Positions 1 through 5,704 of a DNA stretch of 8,133 nucleotides are shown here, in pieces. The stretch covers positions 1 through 8,133 of the forward strand of contig CAMLNW010000121.1 in assembly GCA_946481495.1 (NCBI GenBank), given 5' to 3'. The stretch's first letter is position 1, and each line of letters begins with the position of its first letter. This DNA is from an uncultured Actinomycetes bacterium (GTDB taxonomy: Bacteria > Actinomycetota > Thermoleophilia > Solirubrobacterales > Thermoleophilaceae). The notes beneath the pieces are model-generated. The model did no database searches, was not told the origin of the DNA, and saw only the letters and a program-made list of their open reading frames with translations. Both the position numbers and the translations under genes were made by a program.

Positions 1-1352
1 GGATGGTGCGCAACCCGTTGGCACGTCGTGTGCCCGGCGACGAGAAGCTGAACTCCGTGGACTGCATCCTTCCGTTCTTCGATCGCGCGACTGCAGGGAA
101 TGTCGTGAAATTCCTGACGGGCCAGACCGAGGGCGTTCCGGATCCGTCGAGCCGTAAGACGGTCATCGAGGAATGCCTCCTAGCCCCGAACGAGGAGTTG
201 GGCCCGGAGGTATGGGGGGCCTGGGATGCGCTGCCGACGATGACGATTCCGCAGCGTGGTGCCGCGCCCGTCAAGCGGCTCGTGACGCTCGCGCTGGCGC
301 TGTCCGCAGACGGGCTGCGTGCCGGAGCGTTGGCTGAGGTGCGGGCCGAGCTCCATCGTGTGCTCGATGGGCTCAAGATCCGCCACGAGGTGCAGGTGAA
401 GAACGCGATCGCCGAGATCTGGGCCGTGCGCATCCAGGCGATCAGCGGCACCGTTGGTGGGGATGGCCTGACGTACACCGACATCGTCGAGAAGGCGGAC
501 GATCGCGCAATCCAGGTCGGATTCGGGGATGCGAAGAAGGCCTTTGGCGCGGACGTGGCGCAGTCGTACGTCGATCACCTCGCTGGTGAGGACGACGACA
601 GCTTGCGAGAGGCGTACGTGATGGTCTCCGCGCTTGCCACGGCGAAGGACGTGCGGATCAAGGTTGATCGGGAGGCCGATGAGATCGCTGCACGCTGGTT
701 CGCAGAGCACCGTGTCGCAATCAAGGGGCTGTCGGACGACCGCCAGCAGGAGTACGAGGACATTCGCGCGTTGGCGACCGAGCCTCAGCGAGGCGAGCTC
801 AAGCGGCCGAGGACTCGCATAGAGGACTACATCGAGATCGACACGACCGGACAGCTGGCGCCGGCCCCAGCGATGGATCGCCATTTGATGGCTGACAAGG
901 AGGGGTTGTTCCCGATCGGGGCACTGAATATCTGGGAGCGCAATGTCGTCACCATCGAGCTGTCGCGACCGGATGTCGTGGCGTGGTACCGCAACCCGCC
1001 ACGCCAGGCTGTCGATTCGGTTGGTGTCGCCTATCGAGACGAGGTCGGGAACTGGCGCTCGATGCACCCCGACTTCATCTTCTTCAGTGAGGTTGGTGGG
1101 GCCGTGCGCCCATTGATCGTTGATCCGCACGGACATCATCTCGAGGACTCGCTCGTCAAGCTGCAAGGCCTGGCACGATTCGCAGAGAAGTTCGGTGACG
1201 AGTTCCACCGCATCGAGGCCGTCAGCCAGATCGGGAACTTGATGCGAGTACTCGATCTGAAGAACGCCACCGTGCGCGAAGGGGTGCTCCAGAGCAGCAA
1301 GACCCCAGATGCGTTGTACGCCGCTGACTTGGCAAGCGACTATCTCATCTAG
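1..1352 (+). CDS. C-terminal part of a DEAD/DEAH-box helicase with Res-like nuclease tail (type III restriction-like), cut by the left edge
   Basis: The visible 449 residues probably lack the true N-terminus: the ATG at position 3 is followed at once by a conserved internal motif, VRNPLARRV, and then by LNSVDCILPFFDR. In Res-type SF2 helicases this pattern follows the helicase core and probably contains the motif VI arginines. No Walker A or DExH box is present, so those should lie off the left edge. The middle (roughly residues 50-270) is helical and charged. The last 170 residues look like a PD-(D/E)xK-type nuclease domain: WYRNPP, then HPDFIFF (Asp357), then LIVDPHGHH (Asp374, His376), then KLQGLARFAEKFG. 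The usual catalytic Lys is replaced by His, which may be a family variant. Such proteins are ATP-driven DNA translocases with DNA cleavage in restriction or phage defence. The family assignment is from motif recall; the exact system is unknown because the partner genes are off-window. The gene ends in TAG, about 100 bases before the next start. Confidence 0.72.
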   Translation, partial: MVRNPLARRVPGDEKLNSVDCILPFFDRATAGNVVKFLTGQTEGVPDPSSRKTVIEECLLAPNEELGPEVWGAWDALPTMTIPQRGAAPVKRLVTLALALSADGLRAGALAEVRAELHRVLDGLKIRHEVQVKNAIAEIWAVRIQAISGTVGGDGLTYTDIVEKADDRAIQVGFGDAKKAFGADVAQSYVDHLAGEDDDSLREAYVMVSALATAKDVRIKVDREADEIAARWFAEHRVAIKGLSDDRQQEYEDIRALATEPQRGELKRPRTRIEDYIEIDTTGQLAPAPAMDRHLMADKEGLFPIGALNIWERNVVTIELSRPDVVAWYRNPPRQAVDSVGVAYRDEVGNWRSMHPDFIFFSEVGGAVRPLIVDPHGHHLEDSLVKLQGLARFAEKFGDEFHRIEAVSQIGNLMRVLDLKNATVREGVLQSSKTPDALYAADLASDYLI

Positions 1353-1440
1353 TGGCGCTGTCGTGCTGCGGCGTGCATCTTCCCCGAATTGCGAACGGCA
1401 GAAATCGACCAAGTGGTGAGGGTTGCGGCGCGTTCAGGCC

Positions 1441-1446
1441 GGGGAG
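1441..1446 (+). promoter_or_regulatory. Ribosome binding site deciding a GTG start for the arginase remnant
   Basis: GGGGAG lies 8 bases before GTG at 1455. The more conventional ATG at 1464 would be 17 bases away, too far. The protein would therefore begin VEPMRVVGV rather than MRVVGV. Confidence 0.4.
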
Positions 1447-1454
1447 TAGGTACC

Positions 1455-2094
1455 GTGGAGCCGATGCGGGTCGTTGGCGTCATCGGTGCTCCCTCGAGCG
1501 TTGGGGCGTACGCGCCGGGGCAGGAGCTCGCTCCGTGGCGCTTGCGCGAGGCGGACCTGCTGAGCAGGCTCGAGCGGGTCGGGGTAGAGGTTCGCGATCG
1601 CGGCGATCTGACAATGCGTCGGTGGTCACCTGATCGCTCTTCTCGGCGCGCGCAGAACGTCGAGGGCGTGATCGCGGGGATCGGCGAGGTTCGGACTGCT
1701 GTGACGGCCTGTCTCCAAGACGGCGAGCTTCCGCTGGTGCTGGGTGGCGATTGCACGGTTGGGCTCGGAACGATCGCCGCGTTTGAGAGGCCCCGTGGAT
1801 GCAGCTCGCGCCGCACTGGCGGCGGTACCGGCCGAGTGCGGGGTGGTCGTGGTTCATTTCGACGTCGACGTCGTCGACTTCATCGACGCTCCACTGTCGG
1901 AGAACCCTGGACGCAACGTCGGCATCCCGCTCGAGACCGCCCTCGAAGCGCTGGCGGCGCTCCTCGACGATTCGCGTGTCGCCGCCCTCACCGTGACTGA
2001 GCTCAACCCGCTCCACGGTGAGGCGGACGGCAGCACTATCGCGCGCTTCGCCGACGGTCTTGCGTCGGCATGCGCGCGATGGCAGGTTGCCTGA
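1455..2094 (+). pseudogene. Arginase/agmatinase (ureohydrolase) family gene with internal deletion and frameshift
   Basis: Two pieces of one ureohydrolase lie in different frames. The front piece (about 1455-1790) reads VVGVIGAPSSVGAYAPGQ, then LPLVLGGDCTVGLGTIAAF, the N-terminal fold with the first metal motif (GGDH type, here GGDC). The same frame then turns into Arg/Ser-rich nonsense until about 2000. The back piece, in the frame of 1744-2094, reads VDAARAALAAV, then VVHFDVDVVDFIDAPLSEN (the third metal motif, DxDxxD), then ALTVTELNPLHGEADG, the normal C-terminus. The join lies around 1783-1797. The segment that should sit between the pieces, carrying the DAHxD metal motif and much of the active site, is absent; family members are near 280-310 residues, so roughly 80-95 are missing. 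No functional manganese hydrolase can be made from this sequence. An assembly error is an alternative. Intact members hydrolyse arginine, agmatine or related guanidino compounds to urea. The stop is 16 bases from the convergent neighbour's stop. Confidence 0.78.
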
Positions 2095-2110
2095 ACTAGC
2101 TGGGCAGCCG

Positions 2111-2701
2111 TCAGCGTTGGTAGACGAGGTGGGTCACGTACGGAGTGGTGCGGCTCGACACTGGAGTCAGATCGATGTCGCCGACACCGTCGAACACCCG
2201 CTCGCCGCCGCCGGCGACGAATGGCGCCACATGCAGCCGTAGCTCGTCGATCAGGCCGGCGGCGAGGTACTGGTTGAGGGTGCTGGGGCCGCCGGCGATC
2301 GAGACGTTCTTGTCGCCGGCTGCCTCGCGGGCCTGCTCGAGTGCCGCCTCGATTCCGTCGGTGACGAAGTGGTAGGTCGTGCCGCCTTCCATCTCGACGC
2401 TCGGGCGTGGGTGGTGGCCGAGAATGAAGACGGGCGCGTGGTAGACGGGGTTCGGGCCCCACCAGCCCGTCCAGTCGAGGTCCCACTCGCCCCTGTCGGG
2501 GCCGAACATGTTGCGGCCCATCACGTAGGCGCCGGCGGCGGTGATCGCGTTGGCCTCGTCGGCGTTGTCCTCGCGATGGTCGAACTGCCAGGCGTGCAGG
2601 CGGGTCTCGTCGAGGTCGCCGAACGGGTGCTCGGCGCTCTGGCCCCTCCCGGACCCGTAGCCGTCGAGGGTGATCGTCATGTCCGCGGTGACCTTGGGCA
2701 C
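2111..2701 (-). CDS. Dihydrofolate reductase family protein (RibD C-terminal-like reductase)
   Basis: This is a 196-residue protein with the pattern of the DHFR/RibD-C superfamily. An N-terminal strand and loop KVTADMTITLDGY (about 3-15) leads to AYVMGRNMF (58-66), the nucleotide-binding SIAGGPSTLNQYL (134-146) and the closing GLIDELRLHVAPFVAGGG (149-166). Length is typical for the small stand-alone members (YyaP/YwjB-like), which are presumed NAD(P)H-dependent reductases of mostly unknown substrate. It is unlikely to be the housekeeping DHFR. The start is GTG at 2701, chosen because homologues begin just before KVTADMTITLDGY; the ATG at 2680 would remove the first strand. It begins 4 bases after the upstream VOC gene's stop codon, so translational coupling is likely. 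It is the last gene of a three-gene minus-strand run. Confidence 0.85.
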   Translation of the reverse strand: MPKVTADMTITLDGYGSGRGQSAEHPFGDLDETRLHAWQFDHREDNADEANAITAAGAYVMGRNMFGPDRGEWDLDWTGWWGPNPVYHAPVFILGHHPRPSVEMEGGTTYHFVTDGIEAALEQAREAAGDKNVSIAGGPSTLNQYLAAGLIDELRLHVAPFVAGGGERVFDGVGDIDLTPVSSRTTPYVTHLVYQR

Positions 2702-2705
2702 GGAG

Positions 2706-3083
2706 TCAGCCGCCGTAGTCGGGGATCTGCTGGACCGCCCAGCGGTTGCTGTCGGGGTCGCTGAAGAAGACGAAGCGGCCCCAGGGGAAGTCCTGGATCT
2801 CGCCGACCTCGACCCCGCGGCCGGCGAGCTCGGCGCGCGCGGCCTCGATGTCGTCGACGACGAGTTGCAGTCCCTCGAGCGACCCAGGCGCCAGCTCGGT
2901 CAGCCCCTTGCCGATCGCGATCGAGCAGGCCGAGCCGGGCGGTGTGAGTTGCACGAAGCGGATCTCGTCGCTGACGGCGTGGTCGTGGTCGAGGTTGAAG
3001 CCGGCCTTGTCGACGTAGAAGGCCTTGGCTCGGTCGACGTCGGACACCGGCACGGAGATCAGCTCGAGTTTGAAATCGCTCAT
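2706..3083 (-). CDS. VOC family (glyoxalase/bleomycin-resistance-like) protein
   Basis: This 125-residue protein has the two-module vicinal-oxygen-chelate fold. Module 1 is FKLELISVPVSDVDRAKAFY (4-23) plus AGFNLDHD. Module 2 starts at GLQLVVDDIEAARAEL (71-86) and ends with FVFFSDPDSNRWAVQQ (104-119), the typical DPDxN-W signature. The His expected in the first strand is Leu8, and the Glu usually found after the DPDxN motif is also absent. A classic metal-dependent glyoxalase I role is therefore unlikely; small-molecule binding, drug sequestration or a different enzyme are possible. The start is ATG at 3083, preceded by GAGGAG (3100-3095) with 11 bases between. A longer in-frame extension to 3308 is rejected because it overlaps the cupin coding region. 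The gene is 49 bases after the cupin stop and 4 bases before the DHFR-like start, so it is probably co-transcribed with both. Confidence 0.85.
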   Translation of the reverse strand: MSDFKLELISVPVSDVDRAKAFYVDKAGFNLDHDHAVSDEIRFVQLTPPGSACSIAIGKGLTELAPGSLEGLQLVVDDIEAARAELAGRGVEVGEIQDFPWGRFVFFSDPDSNRWAVQQIPDYGG

Positions 3084-3094
3084 GGGTGCAGAGT

Positions 3095-3100
3095 CTCCTC
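3095..3100 (-). promoter_or_regulatory. Ribosome binding site of the VOC gene
   Basis: GAGGAG reads on the minus strand 11 bases ahead of ATG at 3083. It supports the short 125-residue start over the longer open frame reaching back to 3308. Confidence 0.5.
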
Positions 3101-3132
3101 GCCGGCGCGGCGCGAAACCCGCGAAGCCTGCG

Positions 3133-3534
3133 CTAGTCGGCCCACCAGTCGCGTTGGCCCTCGACGTCGTTGCGTGGAGACTCGCCGAGGTTGGGCGCGC
3201 CGATGACGAGGATCGCGAGGCCGTCCGGCCCGGCCTCGTAGCCTCGCCAGGTGCCGGGAGGGACGCGGACGGCGTCCCATTCCGCGAGCTCGACGATCTC
3301 GTTGTCAAGCTTCATCCGCCCGCTTCCGCGCACGACCACGTACACCTCCTCTTGCTGCTTGTGCGTGTGGCCGTACGGAAAGCGGTAGCCGGGCGGGACG
3401 CGCTGGTAGCTCAGGCCGGATGACTCGAGCTCGAGCGCCTTGGTCGCCAAGCGGAACTCCAGGTCGGGCGCACCGTCGAAGTTAGACCCGACATCCTCCA
3501 GGTCCTGCTTGAGGTTCCTGTGCGTGAACGGCAC
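3133..3534 (-). CDS. Cupin domain-containing protein
   Basis: This 133-residue protein holds a single cupin barrel. Cupin motif 1 is GYRFPYGHTHKQQEEVYVVV plus RG (49-70), with His56, His58 and Glu62/Glu63 as likely metal ligands. Motif 2 is DAVRVPPGTWRGYEAG (87-102). Motif 2 normally supplies one more His; here that position is about Arg97, so the metal site may be incomplete. The length and the opening FTHRNLKQDLEDVG are typical of a small stand-alone cupin common in actinobacteria. Substrate and reaction are unknown. The start is GTG at 3534, preceded by AGGA (3547-3544) at about 9 bases. It is first in the three-gene run with the VOC and DHFR-like genes. The phosphatase gene on the same strand ends 51 bases upstream, so read-through transcription from it is possible. 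Confidence 0.85.
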   Translation of the reverse strand: MPFTHRNLKQDLEDVGSNFDGAPDLEFRLATKALELESSGLSYQRVPPGYRFPYGHTHKQQEEVYVVVRGSGRMKLDNEIVELAEWDAVRVPPGTWRGYEAGPDGLAILVIGAPNLGESPRNDVEGQRDWWAD

Positions 3535-3585
3535 GGCGCAATCCTATGGCAGCCCTGGTTGGGGTCGCCGATCCTTATGGCTGCG

Positions 3586-5544
3586 TTAGGCGGCGCGGCG
3601 GGGCACGGTGTCGAGCCGCACGACGTTGCGCGGCAGCACGTCGACGGCGCGCCGGCTGCCGAACACGACGTTGACCACCGCGCCGCCGGACCGTTGTGCG
3701 ACGTCGTGGGCGTTGGCGACTGCGTGTGCGCGCTGCTCGTCGGGCACGTCGCACTGCGTGAGGAAGCGATCGAGCAGCGGTCCGTCGAGCTCCTCGGCGG
3801 AGAGCTCGAGCCGCTCGGTGCGGAAACCTCCGGTCCTGACGTCGGGCTTGGGGGAGAGCAGGCAGGTCGCCATGTCGTCGGGTGTGACGACCGCCTCGGC
3901 GGTGACGGCGTCCAGAAGCTGGCTGGCGGTGGCGTCGGGGCCGAGGTCGGCGACGATCTGCTCGAGCCGCTCCGCGCCGAGCAGGCCGCCGTTGGCTGTG
4001 CGGGCCTCGCTCAGGCCGTCGGTGTAGAGGCAGGCGACCGACCGCGAAGCCAGCGGCACGGTCGTTTGGCGCATTCCCGTTTGCTCGCCGATCCCGAGTG
4101 GCGGCGACCCGCCGGCGAGGACCGGCTCGAACGGGTCTCCACCGCCGACGACGATCGGGGCGGGGTGGCCGGCACTGGCGAAGGTGAGCGAGCTGTCGCG
4201 CGGGTCGTGGACGGCGAGCAACACGGTCGCGAAGTCCCCGTCGAGGTGGTCGCCGATCGCGCCGCCCGCGACCTGCAGCGCGGCGGCCGGCTCGAGCCCG
4301 GCCTCGAGGTAGGCGCGCAGCGTGTAGCGCATGAACGCCGTGCGCTCGATCGCCTCACGCCCATGTCCCGAGAGGTCGCCGAGGACGAAGCCGGTGCGGC
4401 CCTCGGCCAGCGGCAGCACGTCGTAGAAGTCGCCTCCAGCGCCCGGGCCGTCCGCGGGCGCGTAGGCGACCGTGGCGCCGATCTCGGTCAGCTCGCCGGG
4501 AACCGCTGGCAGCAGCGCGGCCTGGAGCAGGCCGACCTCGCCGAGCAGCTCGGCTCGCTGACGGGCGAGCCCGCGCGCCCGCAGGGCACTTAGCGCATAG
4601 CCCGCCGCGAGCAGCAGTGACAGCGCGGCGAGGCCGGCGATTGCCCACTTCATCCAGCTGGGGACGATCTCGACGATGTCGCGCACGGTGCGTACGACGG
4701 GGGAGGCGGGGCCGTCTGTGGTCTTGTCACGTCCGTCGTCCGGGCGGGACGCGGCGTCGCCGTCGGCCGCCGCCAGTGGCGTGGTGCCCTCCGTCGTGGG
4801 GAGGAGGGCGAGGGGCGCGAGCGCGGGGTCGGCGAAGGTCCCGTCGCCGCGATTGCCCTCGCGGCCGGCCCCGGAGCGAGTACGGCGGCCGTTGTCATCT
4901 CGACGGCTTGCGCGATCGCCACCGACGCGGTCGGGATTTGAGCTGCCAGGACCGGTGTTTGCCGTGGGGGCCTGAGTCTGCGGGGTAGCGGTCGAGTCCG
5001 GCGCGGCGGCGGGAGGGGGCGAGCCGACGGACTGACCGTCGACCGACGTCTCGTTGGGCGACGAGGTTCCCGACGAGCTCTGGTCGTCGTCCTCCGACTC
5101 GGCGGCGCGACTGATCGAGCGGCGGTTGCCGCCCGCGTTGCCACGGTCGTCGTCGCGGTTGTCCCAGCCCCGGCGCGCCCCACGGTTGGAGTTGCCGGGA
5201 TCGTCCTCGCTTTGGTCGTTCGAGCCCCAGCGGCCGCGATTATTGGATCCGCCGTGGTCCCGCCCGCGTCGATCGTCGTCGCCCGAACTGCCCCGGTCGC
5301 TCCAGATTCGCTGCTCGTTCGACCTGCCGCGGCTGAAGGACCGGCCGTACGAACGGTCGCCTGTGTCTGAGGAAGAGCGCTCGTCCGAGCGGTCACCGTC
5401 GTAGGACTTGTCCCGTTCCGCGTCGGCAGCGGGAGCAAACGCCAGGGCGAGCTGAACGGCCACGAGGACGGCTCCGCCTACGCGCGCGACATCGCCAGCG
5501 CGGACGTGCCGCGCCCTGTCGCGGCGGAAGACGGGCCAGGGCAT
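3586..5544 (-). CDS. Membrane-anchored SpoIIE/RsbU-type PP2C serine phosphatase with long disordered exported region
   Basis: A 652-residue protein. Residues 22-42 are a hydrophobic export segment ending APAADA, which may be a signal peptide or a membrane anchor. Residues 43-290 are low complexity, rich in Asp, Ser, Arg, Gly and Asn, then Pro/Thr, with no recognisable fold. A clear transmembrane helix follows (about 297-320, WAIAGLAALSLLLAAGYAL), then a short helical linker and the phosphatase domain (about 335-565). The metal and catalytic motifs look complete: GGDFYD (Asp372, Asp375), GDLSGHG (Asp390), TAFMRYTLRAYLE, SAGHPAP (457-463), YTDGLSEA (Asp509) and TPDDMAT (Asp556/557). In this family such domains dephosphorylate anti-anti-sigma (STAS) proteins to release alternative sigma factors; the partner here is not in the window. 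The last 80 residues (570-652) are an extra domain not recognised. The start is the first ATG, without a convincing ribosome site; a GTG at residue 14 is an alternative. Topology predicts an outside disordered loop and a cytoplasmic phosphatase. Confidence 0.88.
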   Translation of the reverse strand: MPWPVFRRDRARHVRAGDVARVGGAVLVAVQLALAFAPAADAERDKSYDGDRSDERSSSDTGDRSYGRSFSRGRSNEQRIWSDRGSSGDDDRRGRDHGGSNNRGRWGSNDQSEDDPGNSNRGARRGWDNRDDDRGNAGGNRRSISRAAESEDDDQSSSGTSSPNETSVDGQSVGSPPPAAAPDSTATPQTQAPTANTGPGSSNPDRVGGDRASRRDDNGRRTRSGAGREGNRGDGTFADPALAPLALLPTTEGTTPLAAADGDAASRPDDGRDKTTDGPASPVVRTVRDIVEIVPSWMKWAIAGLAALSLLLAAGYALSALRARGLARQRAELLGEVGLLQAALLPAVPGELTEIGATVAYAPADGPGAGGDFYDVLPLAEGRTGFVLGDLSGHGREAIERTAFMRYTLRAYLEAGLEPAAALQVAGGAIGDHLDGDFATVLLAVHDPRDSSLTFASAGHPAPIVVGGGDPFEPVLAGGSPPLGIGEQTGMRQTTVPLASRSVACLYTDGLSEARTANGGLLGAERLEQIVADLGPDATASQLLDAVTAEAVVTPDDMATCLLSPKPDVRTGGFRTERLELSAEELDGPLLDRFLTQCDVPDEQRAHAVANAHDVAQRSGGAVVNVVFGSRRAVDVLPRNVVRLDTVPRRAA

Positions 5545-5655
5545 GAGTTTGTTGTCGTTAGGGCGACGAAATCAGTCGAGCCGAATGCTGCTCGGTCGAA
5601 CGAACGTCCGGGGCCAGCCGGCCAGGGGTCGTCCTCCCTCTGGCTCGAAGGGCGT

Positions 5656-5673
5656 CCTGATGGCACAATCAGG
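5656..5673 (+). repeat. Perfect 6-bp inverted repeat in the leader of the RCC1-repeat gene
   Basis: CCTGAT-GGCACA-ATCAGG is an exact inverted repeat with a 6-base centre, ending 31 bases before the GTG at 5705. A flanking T-G wobble would add one more pair in RNA. It could be a small leader hairpin or a regulator site. It overlaps the alternative ATG at 5660. Confidence 0.35.
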
Positions 5674-5691
5674 GGCGGTGGAAGGAGAGGC

Positions 5692-5697
5692 GAGGAG
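5692..5697 (+). promoter_or_regulatory. Ribosome binding site deciding the GTG 5705 start
   Basis: GAGGAG is followed by 7 bases and then GTG at 5705, with a second in-frame GTG at 5708. It lies in a purine-rich stretch (5680-5697). The resulting N-terminus is a compact signal peptide, which supports this start over ATG 5660 (preceded by AAGGG at 5648-5652) and ATG 5543. Confidence 0.55.
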
Positions 5698-5704
5698 TTT
5701 CAGG

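Larger units (their letters stand above)
5545..5704. promoter_or_regulatory. Divergent intergenic region with short dyads between the phosphatase and RCC1-repeat genes
   Basis: About 160 bases separate the two start codons and must hold promoters for both genes. No convincing -35/-10 pair was found for either. Three dyads are visible. At 5576-5599, TCGA-G-CCGA and TCGG-TCGA flank a 7-base centre, with one bulged base. At 5656-5673, CCTGAT and ATCAGG flank GGCACA exactly. At 5554-5567, GTCG and CGAC flank 6 bases. They could be operator half-sites or leader hairpins. Short dyads also arise by chance in GC-rich DNA, so the regulatory reading is tentative. Confidence 0.35.

Noticed and set aside
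180..1412. 410-codon open frame on the minus strand opposite the helicase
   Set aside because: It lies antisense to a protein with recognisable motifs, and its own translation has no family pattern and skewed His/Arg/Asp content. Long antisense frames are expected in GC-rich DNA.
2081..2110. Bidirectional terminator between the arginase remnant and the DHFR-like gene
   Set aside because: Only very short hairpins (GGCA/TGCC and GCTG/CAGC with tiny loops) are present, partly inside coding sequence, without T-runs.
3549..3584. GCAGCC...GGCTGC inverted repeat between the phosphatase and cupin genes, as a terminator
   Set aside because: The stem is only 6 bp with a 24-base loop and no T-run on the relevant strand. 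It is too weak to call.
3520..4593. 357-codon plus-strand open frame opposite the phosphatase
   Set aside because: It is a shadow of the PP2C domain, which has full motifs on the other strand. Its own composition is Gly/Ala/Arg/Val-rich without a recognisable motif.
5543..5704. Upstream ATG starts (5543 and 5660) for the RCC1-repeat protein
   Set aside because: ATG 5543 would overlap the phosphatase start and add 54 residues ahead of the signal peptide. ATG 5660 has a fair AAGGG site but gives a long acidic n-region. GTG 5705 has GAGGAG at 7 bases and a standard signal peptide. ATG 5660 cannot be fully excluded.
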